Origin: Coprinopsis marcescibilis
Taxonomy: Eukaryota; Basidiomycota; Agaricomycetes; Agaricales; Psathyrellaceae
DNA: 34,113 bases
Direction: 5' to 3'
Assembly (NCBI GenBank): GCA_004369085.1
Contig: ML210398.1
Coordinates: forward strand, 1-34,113
Every line of letters begins with the position of its first letter. Position 1 is the stretch's first letter. This document shows, piece after piece, positions 1-10,041 of the stretch. The translations under genes were made by a program, and so were the position numbers. The notes under the pieces were generated by a model. That model was not told the origin of the DNA and did no database searches. It saw only the letters and a list, made by a program, of their open reading frames with translations.

Positions 1-939
1 TTTTCTCAGGGTCGCAACGCTCCTGCCATCCCGCAAAGGCCAACGGTGTAGTCAGTGCTGGCCCTCAACATTATTCAGGCCTTCTACCAACATCGGGGCA
101 AGGGTGATCCATCCCCGCTCCACAGTGTGACCTTTGCGGGCGCTTCTTTGGCGAGGGAGGGGCCCTTTCCACTCACCGTCAAGCATGTCGGCTCCAGCAG
201 AAGATTCGCATAGAAAGGTTGAAGAGAAAGGAAACAGAAGCCAGTGAACCTGTTCCTACTGTTTTATATCCACTCTGACTTCTTGCGAATGCAGATTCCA
301 TAAAGTTAAAAGCAAGCAAAGGCTTGGACACACGGCAACACCAACCCAACGGATTCGGTGCCGTCTCCAATGCTGTGCCAACAGTACAGGCTTCCGTTCC
401 GGTAGATCTGCCTTATACTTCGGCAGAGCCGGGCTTGCCTGCCGTTGCCGTTGATCGCAACGGACTCCAACGCACGGACATGATCTCCGACATAGTGTCT
501 CATCCCTCGTCACTCTCTCAGTCCCTCCATCATCCTCGGTCCAAGTTAAAAGTAATCCCAGAGATAAACCCCCGTCCAGGTCATTCTCCGAGCAAGTCGA
601 ATTCAGTCATTAGCACCGAGGGCATAAGACGTATATCGGGATTCGGGTCACCTTCTGATCTTCATGAACTGTTCGAGCGCTCAAAGCAATGCTATGAAAA
701 GGGAAACTTACTACCGGGGAACCGATTCGACGGTGAAAGTCAACTTACCCCTCACAATCGCCAGAACCACAACAACTCTCCAACTTTAAACGGGGTGGAT
801 CAGGATTCAGTGACACCACACAAGTAGTAAATTCTCGCCAATTGGCAACAAGTAGGTATATACCAAACACATCAATGACACTGCTCCACGAAAGCACGTA
901 AATCGCATACATCGAGTTAATTAAGATAGGCTTAGAATC
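1..939. other. Region without a recognised gene
   Basis: A 167-codon open frame runs on the plus strand from 324 to 827. Its translation is rich in Ser, Pro, His and Asn, has no family motif I recognise, no signal peptide and no obvious flanking splice pattern, and overlapping frames on the other strand are equally open. I do not call it a gene. The rest, including the 3' flank of HTP1, shows nothing I can name. Confidence 0.4.
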
Positions 940-2312
940 CTAGTTCCTCCCGTACGGGAAGATCTGAGGGCAATTAGGAGGATTAAACGACTCATAGAAA
1001 AAGTCCAAATTGATGTTCAAGTTCCTTCGCAACACACCGGTGGGGTTAGGGTACAACCCCTTGATAGTAGTGTTGATGAAGAAATTATAGAACCCACAGA
1101 GATCCGTCAACCCTCCCTGGCTGGTATCCACAACATAGTTGTTAACCCCGACGTTATGGCCTGGAGGGACGAAGTGAGCGGCGATTACGAGTTCGACTCC
1201 TTCCGCAGCGGAAGGCTTGTTCGCCCTATGGAATCCACGAGGGTAGCGCCCGTCACGGAAGAAGCTGCGAGCAGAGTCGATATCGACGTGACCGGCTTGT
1301 GCACCGGTCTTGCGACCGTCGGTGAACATGTTCACGGCAAAGGCTGCTTCGGCGAATGCGGTAAAGTGGCGGAAACCGCGGAGGTTGAATTCGGGGTTGG
1401 TGGCGATTGATTGTTGTATTCGTTGGAAGCGGAGCTCGGCGGCTACTGTTAGGTTGTAGGAGCCTGCGCCGAAGCGGTTACTGTAATCTACGAACTAGGA
1501 TGGTTGCAGTGTTAGTCGGGTTGGGCATGAGCGTTAGGCTGATGTACCTGGTCAAAGAGAGTCGGGTTGAAGCTGAAGTTGTCCCCGAAAAAGTCGTCGC
1601 CTGGGTAAACAATTAGTGAGAAGAATTAAAGGATGGAGCATGTTTAAATGTACCTCGCGTGAGACTGGCGTCTCCTTCAAATGTACCGTGTTCACTGATT
1701 CCAGCTATGAGCGCTGGCTGTCCGCGAGGGTCTTGTCCCGTCTTACGCGTCTTGCCTCCGATGGAGAGTAGGTCCGTGACCAGATTCCCGTTCATGAGAT
1801 GAGCAGAGTAAGCTGCGAATCGAGCCCCATTGTTATTCATGTTAAAACCTGGTAGCAGGGCGTTATTATTATGGGAGGGAATGGACATGAACGACACCAC
1901 CATACCTTCTTGAGAAGCTTGAATGATTTGGGCAGGGGTCGCGACGCCGTCTCTGGGAAGATACTGCAAGACCCGTCAGAAAGGATGTCAGCGATACTGA
2001 AGGGTAAGACCAACTTACACCATGGTTTGCTAAGGTGTTGAGACCGGGGCACGGGCCTCGCATGTCTCCAGGACCAGGAGCTCTGAACGGATGATCTCTG
2101 TCGTCGACAAGCTTGGCCCCACTGAAGCGAAGGGGACCGGGTGGGCGGCCAGGGACTTTGGCATTGAGGGTCGGAACGATCTCCGCGAGCTGTCTAGCCG
2201 ACAGGCCACCCAGAGACTCGTATGCAGGGAATGCGAGGACTTCTGTGGTAGCGAGTGTCAACAAGAGAAGGTATATGATCTTGAACGGGGAGGCAAACGA
2301 TCGGATGGACAT
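940..2312 (-). CDS. Unspecific peroxygenase / heme-thiolate peroxidase HTP1, complete
   Basis: Secreted heme-thiolate peroxidase of the long unspecific-peroxygenase type (Agrocybe UPO family, PF01328); such enzymes use H2O2 to insert oxygen into aromatic and aliphatic C-H bonds. Five exons: 2312-2019, 1963-1906, 1848-1654, 1600-1548 and 1494-940, all GT-AG, summing to 1155 nt (384 residues). Visible parts are a hydrophobic signal peptide (about residues 1-27), PCPGLNTLANHG with heme-ligand Cys88, EGDASLTR starting at Glu175 (Mg/heme-propionate region), the acid-base pair Arg242-x6-Glu249 (GFRHFTAFAE), and a late Cys pair (DLCGFY and NCPQIFPYG) matching the C-terminal disulfide of the family. 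The start was chosen because Met2312 leads directly into the signal peptide; an upstream in-frame ATG would lengthen the N-terminus for no reason. It is the closest paralog of HTP2, with identical exon lengths. It looks functional. Confidence 0.93.
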
Positions 2313-3272
2313 TGTGGGAGCGGAGAGCGTCGGAGGAGCTATGTAGCTGGCAACTAGGCGAGAGCTTATTGCGGCTCCACGACAAACATCCAACTATAGC
2401 TGCTGCCTTTTATTCCCTTCAGTATTTCAATCTTTCGTCACACCATTTTCGTTGCCTTCCGCAGTTTCGTTCTCAAGCCGGCTTGATGTGGACGGACTTT
2501 GCCCAATCAAACTGCTGCGATTTAATATAAGTACACGATTCTAAAAACACCAAAAACATAAGGAGGGTAAAAACCACGCCAGAACCTTAATTTCCAATTA
2601 AACGTTGTCAACGTTGAGAAACGTGAGCTGCGTACACTGACATGAGCCTCTTTGTGATGTTATTATACACAGTCGGTCCCTCTATGTCGCTGAGGTTACC
2701 GTAATATCGTGGCTAGCCTTCGGTGTATTGACTTGATACTTATCTTCGGGCCCCGAATCAGTTAATGTAAGATGACACAGCAGCAGAGCTGTTCAAATCT
2801 CCGCAGCCATGTCGTTATTGGATAAACATACGTGGGAACCATGGGAATGCAGAGGTACACATTTCGCGATTGTACAGCTCTTCCGTGGCTCAACCCCTTC
2901 AGGTTGGTGTGCTGGGTGATCTTGATAAGCACATCCCAGCGTACGCTCTACGGAGGGAGATGAGCTTGGATGGCCTAAGCCTCAAAGCGACCCCGCTGTA
3001 TCTGATCCTTACATCTGACAGTGGCAGCGAGCGTTGGTTTGCCCTTCAAAAGGATGTCATTGCATGTCGGAACGGGGTATGTAGATGTTCATCAGAGGAT
3101 ATGTGTCTGAGGACGTTCTGAAAGGATGGCTATGTACATAAAGGTGATGTTATTAATAGAGAAATCGGGCCGAACAAGCATTATCGACCAATCGTACTCT
3201 ACCGTAAGCGCCTAAAGGTGTATGTATAAGAATCTAAGGAGTGAACAAGGGCCAGTTGGTTCTCTAATCGTC
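2313..3272. other. HTP1-HTP2 intergenic region
   Basis: Contains the HTP1 promoter at its left end and the 3' flank of HTP2 at its right. An 83-codon plus-strand frame at 2870-3121 has no recognisable features and is not called. Confidence 0.5.
2406..2414 (-). promoter_or_regulatory. TATA-like box of HTP1
   Basis: AATAAAAGG on the minus strand about 95-100 nt upstream of the HTP1 start codon, a position matching the TATA boxes of the sister genes. Inferred from sequence and spacing only. Confidence 0.45.
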
Positions 3273-4641
3273 TTAGTTTCGTCCATATGGGAAGAGCTGA
3301 GGGCAGTCCTGAGCAGGGAGCGTTTGGTAGAAGAAGTCCAAGTTGATGTTCAAGTTCCTTCGCAACACACCAGTAGGGTTGGGATACAAAGCCTTCATAG
3401 TGGTGTTGATGAAGAACCTGTAGAATGCGCAGATATCGGTTATCCCACCCTGACTATCATCAGGAACGTAGTTATTGACGCCGAAGTTATGACCTGGAGG
3501 GACGAAGTGAGCGGCGATTACGACTTCGACTCCTTCCGCGGCAGAGGGCTTGTTGGCTCTGTGGAACCCATTGGGGAAGCGCCCGTCGCGGAAGAAGTTG
3601 CCGGCAGCATTCAGATCGAGCTGGCCGGCCTGAGCGCCAGTCCTCCTCCCGTCGGTGAACATGTTGACGGCGAAGGCAGTTTCCCCAAATGCGGTGAAGT
3701 GACGGAACCCGCGAAGATCGAACTCGGGGTTTGTGGCGATGGATTGCTGGATTCGCTGGAAGCGGAGCTCAGCGGCGACGCTGATGTTGTAGAATCCTCC
3801 GCCAAAGCGGTTACTGAAATCGATAAACTAAGGAAAGGGGTCAGCGAATCGATGGAGTGATGGCAATGCGTAGATAGGTACTTGATCAAACAGCGTTTGG
3901 TTGAAGCTGTGGTTATTGCCGAAGAACTCGTCGCCTATAATTTTATTAGATGATGTGAGCTACACGAGCGAGCTAGGTGTTCGTAACTCGTACCTCGAGT
4001 TAGGCTAGCGTCGCCTTCAAAGGTTCCATGTTGACTAATTCCAGCAATGAGCGCAGGCTGTCCGCGGGGGTCAGGACCAGTGTTGCGTGTCTTGCCTCCG
4101 ATAGAGAGCAGATCTGTCACGAGATTTCCGTTCATGAGGTGAGCAGAGTAGGCCGCAAGGCGGGCTGCCCCATTCTGCATGTTGAAACCTACGGACAGAT
4201 AAGCGTTATAAAAAACGGTGTCCACCGGTCTCCTACCTTCTTGAGCGGCTTGAATCATTTGAGCAGGCGTTGCCACTCCATTTCTAGGCAGATACTTAAA
4301 ATTCTCATAAAAAAAGAAAGCCACAGATAGTTTAATGGGAATACGCACTCCGTGGTTAGCTAAAGTGTTAAGCCCTGGGCACGGGCCTCGGACGTCACCA
4401 GGGCCAGGAGCTCTAAACGGATGCTCTCTGTTGTCGACTAGTTTTGCTCCATCGAAGCGAAGAGGTCCGGGCGGACTGGGGGGTATTCTGGCGTCGAGAG
4501 TAGGAATGATCTCCTCGAGTTGTCTTTCAGAGAGACCCCCAAAGACGCGTATGAAGGGAAAGCGAGGGATTGGGTTGCAACAGATGCCAAAAGGAAGGCA
4601 TAGAGAAATCGGAAGGTGGTGCCAAACGATTGCTTTGACAT
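3273..4641 (-). pseudogene. Peroxygenase HTP2, complete exon set but with a one-base frameshift
   Basis: Paralog of HTP1. Exons are 4641-4349, 4294-4237, 4188-3994, 3934-3882 and 3827-3273. Lengths 293/58/195/53/555 match HTP1 (294/58/195/53/555) except that exon 1 is one base short. The missing base maps to the C5 run at 4536-4540 (minus-strand G run), just after the signal peptide (MSKQSF...QSLAFPSYASLG), where HTP1 and HTP4 read a Gly-Gly-Leu-Ser motif. Downstream of it everything is open in the expected frame: PCPGLNTLANHG, EGDASLTR, FRHFTAFGE and the DICAFY/DCPQLFPYG Cys pair. Intron 1 uses GTGCGT and ends in AAG, both weaker than usual. Either a very young pseudogene or a homopolymer sequencing error in a functional gene; the sequence alone cannot decide. 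Confidence 0.85.
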
Positions 4642-5540
4642 GATGGTAAGGTTAATGATGGAGAAAGGATTGTGTGTTAACTCGAGCGAATAAGTAACTG
4701 ATTTCTAAGTGCTGAGTGTTGAAGGACAACTATCCCCCTCCAGTTCTTTGTATCTCTTCCAAGATTCAGTGATTTTGTCCTTTGTCAGACTTTTGTGAAA
4801 TCGGACTTGCGCTCCGCGAATTGGTTCACAAGCTGGGTTAGTAAGTACGTCCTTCGACAGATCGAGCCAATCGTATCACTGTAATTTCATAGTAGCACAC
4901 ATGTAAGAGCGAGGGAGACTGCGAGAAAGACGTAATGCCGGATTCCGTCGAGAACTGTTGACTAGTTACGGCGAGGTATGCATCTCTTGCTGTATTCCAC
5001 TCACCTAAAAACATTGCCCGTAACATGAATATTCTGTACTGGCTCTGCCCTGCGTAGGATTGCTGCGCGATGTAGTAGTCGTTAGGAAGGAAATGGTAAT
5101 TTCGGAGTGAAGCTCTGTACATTTAACCACTTTGGTTAAGGCAACATACCAAATTCTGCTTGCCATGACACCTGAAGCTCGCTTGCAAGGCCAGTTTTCA
5201 CGGGTAGGAGAGATCAAATACATCTTACGTTTGTGCCCACCCAGCCCAGTCGGTGGTTATGCCAGCCATTTGAACATTTGAACGATGACAACCACCACAC
5301 TTTCCATTTCTGATGTTGCTGCGTGCACAGTACCTTGGGGAGCGTCTGTTACGAGACAAGTCCCTCACTCAACCTCCCACCAGTGACAATGCATGTAGAC
5401 TCAAAAAGCTTTGGCAACTGAACAAGCCGATGAGTATGTATGCGACACGTCACGGTCATGTTTAACACCGCCCATGATATTTGCCATGCAGAATGTATAT
5501 GATGACCCTTGGGTATCTGAATAAACGCCTGGTCCATTGG
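4642..5540. other. Spacer between HTP2 and the HTP3 relic
   Basis: HTP2 promoter side without a clear TATA box. Overlapping minus-strand frames at 4838-5223 show no signal peptide, domain or family motif. Nothing else recognised. Confidence 0.45.
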
Positions 5541-5906
5541 TACGCTCCACTGGGGCGTCTCTCTGCTCGAGAACTAGAGGTGATCGTTCCCACCCTCAAT
5601 GCTGTAGTACCGCCCCTCCGCCTGGTCCGCCAACCTTCACTGGTACGAAGCTCATGGACGACGAAGACCGTCCATGGAAGCCTCTACAAAGCGGAGACCA
5701 ACGTGTTCCATGCCCCGGGTTGAAAGTTCTGGCGTCACATGGGGGGAGATTAGGGTATTGCATCTTTGCCCAGTTCATGATTGTCACTCACATCGTCGTA
5801 CCTCCAGAGAAACAGCGGTGTTACTCCCACGCAATTGATCACAGCTACTCAAGAGGCTACGTACACGGAGGCAATTGGCTAAACACTGATGTTGGCTGAC
5901 TTCAAC
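5541..5906 (+). pseudogene. Decayed peroxygenase fragment HTP3
   Basis: Relic of an HTP4-like gene. It begins at the post-signal-peptide motif (YAPLGRLSARELEVIVPTLN), shifts frame by one base in the proline stretch near 5613-5620, continues as PPPGPPTFTGTKLMDDEDRP and PCPGLKVLASHG, then reaches the intron 1 position where the donor GT has become GG. The next exon (about 5799, reading YLQRNSGVTPTQ in the shifted frame) lacks its acceptor AG. Similarity fades around the GFN motif near 5906. No signal peptide or start codon remains and the EGD and catalytic exons are absent. Several independent lesions mark it as an old pseudogene, in contrast to HTP2. Confidence 0.85.
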
Positions 5907-6799
5907 TCTCAAAGCTTTGTGAATGGGACGGGCAGATGCTGAGCTGCAGTTATGATGCAAAGAAAGGGGCTAAAGATAGTTGTGCTGTATGGCACGTTAG
6001 CGCCAAGTCCCCCCCAAATCCTTGTCCGAAAATCTGTCCCTTCAAACAAATTCTTGCGCTATATTCAATATTCATTGATTAGCAGGACATCTATGAGGCG
6101 GTGATTCGTGGAATTTGCGTGAGCGAGTTGGTTCGATCCACCTCGGACAGTCCCTTCCATCACGCGTGTATCCAGAATTCCCCTAAACCCATGATTGAAT
6201 TCCCATCGTGACGAAGTGCACGGACCAGAAATGAGGGGCTTGTCATTCTCAGCCGTCGATTTCGGTGTGTCCTCGAGGATCTGTGGCTAAAGCAGCCCGC
6301 CCATGCATACTAGCCACACTACTTCACAATAACGCTGTGTCATCAACGCTCAAATCGAGGAGAGTGTATTACTCGCCACCTACTGACCTTCGACCTGGCA
6401 CGACAACTGACACTCATCACCTTCGGGCAGCAATCACACATCTTAACTCAATCGAGAACAAGGGACTTGAGTCATCAACTGCGCCATTAACCCAAGGTAA
6501 ATATTCTTGCTGCGCCTCCCATCCAAGACCTTTTAATGGTCCGGCGTCCTCGTTACTGGCAATAATACAAGGTGTGCCATTGGTTTTTGTGGATTCGCGC
6601 AGTCCAAAGGCTGCGGGGCAACTGGTCGGCTAGATGGATGCTGTAGAGTCGGAACACTCGGCAGCCCGTGCAACGTGGAGACATTACTTACACAGTCAAC
6701 CACCGGGGACGAAGAACCTTGATAGTAAATCTTTGGCGATTTGAAAAACCGATTTACCATGTTGTGGTCAAAGTTGAGCCTGTGTCCTTTGTTCAGGTG

Positions 6800-6806
6800 T
6801 ATAAAA
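6800..6806 (+). promoter_or_regulatory. TATA box of HTP4
   Basis: TATAAAA, 69-75 nt upstream of the HTP4 ATG at 6875. Confidence 0.6.
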
Positions 6807-6874
6807 GGGTACCATCTGAAGAGAAATAGTATCACCACAGGACCAATAACTTCAATATCCATCGCTCACTCACA

Positions 6875-8246
6875 ATGCGTTTTAACCCTCTCGCCGCCTT
6901 CGTGGCATTGGGAGCTTTTTGCATCTCAACAACGACTGCCTTCCCACCTTATGCGCCACTTGGCGGCCTTTCCGCTCGTCAGCTGGAGGAAATTGTACCA
7001 ACCCTTGATGCCAAGGTACCGCCTCCGCCACCTGGGCCACCGAGTTTCACTGGTGCGCAGCTCGTCGACGATAAAGACCATCCGTGGAGAGCTCCACGAC
7101 CGGGAGACCAGCGGGGACCATGCCCCGGATTGAATACCCTGGCTTCGCATGGTGTGCGTATTGACGTATTATTTCATCGTCGATGCATGCCTGAGACTCT
7201 CCCCGCAGTACCTCCCGAGAAACGGTGTTGCTACTCCAACCCAAATAATCCAAGCCGTTCAGGAAGGCACGTACCTGCGGCTTATTGGCCAAGAATTTAC
7301 ATTGATGGTCATATTGGATTCCTAAGGCTTCAATTTTGATAACCTTGGTGCTCGGTCTGCTGTCTACTCAGCCCTCCTGGTAGATGGCAATGTTGTTACG
7401 GATTTGTTGAGCATCGGTGGAAAGACGCGTCTGACTGGAGCAAACCCACCTACACCCGCCATCGTTGGAGGTTTGAACAACCACAGAACATTTGAGGGAG
7501 ATGTGAGTCTAACTCGAGGTGCGCCTTAGCGGTATTGCAATCTGTGAATTAATGAACTGATATGCGTTCAGGGGACGCTTTCTTTGGTGATAACCACTCC
7601 TTTAACCAGACGCTGTGGGATCAAGTGAGTACCAAATGGGCATGGCACGATAATATACTCACCGAAATGCCACGCCGTCTAGTTCGTAGACTTCAGCAAC
7701 AGATTCGGTAACGGTTTCTACAACATCACCGTGGCCTCCGAGCTTCGCTTCCATCGCATCCAACAATCCATCGCCGAAAATCCTGAATTTACCATGTTGG
7801 GCCTCCGCCACCTCACCGCATACGGCGAAGCCGCGCTTCCCGTCAACCTCTTCGTGGATGGTCGAAAGACAGGCTCGTACAAGGGCCAATTGGACCTTGA
7901 ATCTGCTCGTAGCTTCTTCAGGGACATGCGCTACCCCAAAGGCTTCTTCCGTGCAGCCCAACCAGGAGGCGGCGAGGGCGCCGATGTTATCTTCCTGGCT
8001 CACCCAACAAGCCCGGGACGAAACAACGGAACTGTTAACAGCTTCGTAGTGGATGATAGCTTGGGGGGCATACTGGACCCGTGTAAGTTTTACACGGAAT
8101 TTGTTAACACGACCGTTCGTGGGCTGTACCCGAGCCCCACTGGCGTGCTGCGTCGAAACCTCGATATAAACCTCGGGTTCTTCTATGATACGATCGCGTC
8201 GGGGCTGCCTGACTGCCCCCAGGTCTTCCCCTACGGCCCTGTCTAG
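6875..8246 (+). CDS. Unspecific peroxygenase / heme-thiolate peroxidase HTP4, complete
   Basis: Secreted long-type peroxygenase. Exons 6875-7153, 7209-7266, 7327-7518, 7572-7624 and 7683-8246 give 1146 nt (381 residues). Signal peptide about residues 1-22, then FPPYAPLGGLSARQLEEIVP. Heme-ligand Cys83 lies in PCPGLNTLASHG, EGDVSLTR starts at Glu169, and the catalytic pair is Arg236-x6-Glu243 (LRHLTAYGE). The C-terminal Cys pair is in DPCKFY and DCPQVFPYG. Intron 2 (7267-7326) has a GC donor (GAAG then GCACGT) and an AAG acceptor; the nearby GT at 7271 would break the frame, so a GC-AG intron is the only reading that matches the paralogs. The leader contains a TATA box. It resembles the HTP3 relic most closely (PPPGPP proline stretch, DKDHPWRAP). 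Confidence 0.92.
7267..7326 (+). other. GC-AG intron 2 of HTP4
   Basis: The exon 2 end is fixed by paralogy at the Gly-Phe-Asn boundary. The only donor that keeps frame is GCACGT, with CCTAAG as acceptor. Sixty nt long. Confidence 0.7.
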
Positions 8247-8745
8247 ATGGCGTGTCAACCGGTCGTTGGTGCAAAGTTGGCGTACTGGAAACTGTCAAAC
8301 GGAGTGTAGATCACGATGTACCTGATTACCTGGACAATCTGATACTAGTGGCTGGCCATTGGATACCGCCCTGGAACGTAAACAGGTCTGCTTCTCCCCC
8401 GGTGTTCGCATATTACTGCGACGTCAACGCCCGTGCGCTCGGTTTCGGATTAAATGGGTCGTGCCCCCTCCTTGAGAGCGTGACAAACATAGTGAGCCTT
8501 CACAACACATTCGCTAAGATGACGGGATCCGCGCAACATAGACGCACCCTGCAGTAAACGCCGGGCCTCCCCGCCCTTGTCGAAAGCAGCGCAAAATAAA
8601 GTTTTGTCAGCAAGAAATGTTGTCTTGTGTGGTTCGTTCGAGGTCTTTCTAATAGAATAGAATCTGCAGTGCGTGTGACGATACTTTGATATATTAATAC
8701 TGATAGTGATAATATAATTTATGGGATGGAATTGATCTGAAAAGC

Positions 8746-8770
8746 GAAAGAAAGAAAGAAAGAAAGAAAA
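8746..8770 (+). repeat. (GAAA)n microsatellite
   Basis: Six tandem copies of GAAA read directly from the sequence. Confidence 0.9.
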
Positions 8771-9324
8771 TGATGATAGTGATGGTTGGGGTCTCAATCT
8801 TTTTCAACACACTTTGCCTACTGGTCAGTACGCGATGCGGTTAGCAGATAACGCATCGCGGTCGAATATGGTAGGTACATCAGCGTCCATCAGAAATGAA
8901 TGCCACCTTTGCTGGTAGACATGCAGCCACGTCGAGCGGTTCCAGCACCATGCGCTTAGAGTCAGGGTGTAAGCATGGCCCTGCTTACAGCGCCAACGCC
9001 ATTTGCCATTTAGATTGATTAGATTAGATGTTTCTGGATGTGCCGAAACATCTCTTTCAGGCGCATCCCGATTATTTTGCTTCTTATCTTGTTACCTCGT
9101 TTTCCACGTATCATTTAGTAGTCTGTTCGACGAATGCATACGTTGGTCCTATCAATCTTCGTGACCAACACCCAGCGAGGCTGCAGGGACACGGCAGCCT
9201 TCCGGAGGGAAACATATGATTAACTGGGACTCGGACGCATAACATACTGGTAAGACAGACGGGTTAATTATATAGGGAATCAAGACTCATTACTCCACTG
9301 AAACATCTGCGGATACGGCCTAGG

Positions 9325-9330
9325 TATAAA
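9325..9330 (+). promoter_or_regulatory. TATA box of HTP5
   Basis: TATAAA about 115 nt upstream of ATG 9443; the spacing is like that of HTP6. The promoter therefore survives although the gene is truncated. Confidence 0.5.
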
Positions 9331-9442
9331 ATGCAATGAAATATCGGCGATTCCTTCTCGACCACCCTCCTTTTTAAGCTCCTTCCCCTCTTCAGTCCTA
9401 GGAATCCATTACATCACGACTTCAAGTACCTGAACTCAAACG

Positions 9443-10041
9443 ATGGTTCAACTCTCCCTTCCCTTGAAATGGGTCGCCCTCGCCGTCTATTTTAGGACGA
9501 TATCCACATCCGTTTTAGCCTTCCCTCAGTACCAGTCTTTGGCTGGGCTCTCGGAGCGGGAACTAAAGGAGGCCTTGCCCACGTTGACGCCCCGTCTTCC
9601 GACTCCTCCACGACCGGAGGTGTATCAAGGAGCTAAGCTTGTAGACAATGCAGCTCATCCCTGGCGCGCTCCAAGAGCAGGCGACCAGCGCGGTCCTTGT
9701 CCAGGGCTTAACACCCTTGCCAATCACGGCGTAAGCTCCCTTCCATTGTTCGTATGTTTCTGTGCATTTGATCTAATTGCGAGTACCGTAGTACCTCCCC
9801 AGGGACGGCGTTGCTTCTCCCGCGCAAACCATAGCCGCATCCATGGCAGGCTTCAACATGGATCTTCAGGGAGCCAGTATTGCGACTTATGTTGGACACC
9901 TCCTCGACGGCAATCTCGTCACTGATTTGGTCAGTATCGGAGGAAAAACACCCAAAACCGGACCTGATCCGCCCGGAAATGGTCTCGTTTCTGGTATCCA
10001 CACACACGGGACTTTCGAGGGCGATGCTAGCATAACTCGGG
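9443..10041 (+). pseudogene. 3'-truncated peroxygenase HTP5
   Basis: Exon 1 (9443-9730) encodes a signal peptide (about 1-26), the mature start FPQYQSLAGLSERELKEALP and PCPGLNTLANHG with Cys86. Intron 9731-9791 is GT-AG. Exon 2 (9792-10041) reads YLPRDGVASPAQ, GFNMDLQG, DLVSIGGKT and EGDASITR, with a normal GTACGT donor at its end. Nothing after that donor resembles the expected DDFFG exon or the large last exon carrying the catalytic Arg/Glu and the C-terminal disulfide, up to the tRNA gene at 10378. The remaining 5' part is undamaged and exon 2 has exactly the length of the HTP6 equivalent (250 nt), so loss of the 3' half by deletion or rearrangement looks recent. A short, inactive heme-binding fragment might still be expressed. 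Confidence 0.85.

Larger units (their letters stand above)
8247..9442. other. Spacer between HTP4 and HTP5
   Basis: No recognisable gene. Holds a GAAA microsatellite at 8746-8770 and the HTP5 promoter with a TATA box at 9325-9330. Short frames at 8252-8557 and 9028-9219 have no supporting features. Confidence 0.5.

Noticed and set aside
324..827. 167-codon plus-strand open frame as a gene
   Set aside because: No domain, signal peptide or splice context, and competing frames overlap it; not distinguishable from chance.
3222..3860. 212-codon plus-strand open frame
   Set aside because: It is the antisense shadow of HTP2 exon 5. Similar antisense frames occur over the same exon in HTP1, HTP4 and HTP6, as expected from the codon pattern, and none has its own features.
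7659..8258. 199-codon minus-strand open frame
   Set aside because: Antisense to the last exon of HTP4, whose sense frame has all the peroxygenase motifs.
8746..8770. GAAA repeat as a regulatory element
   Set aside because: A plain microsatellite in a spacer with no positional link to a start codon.
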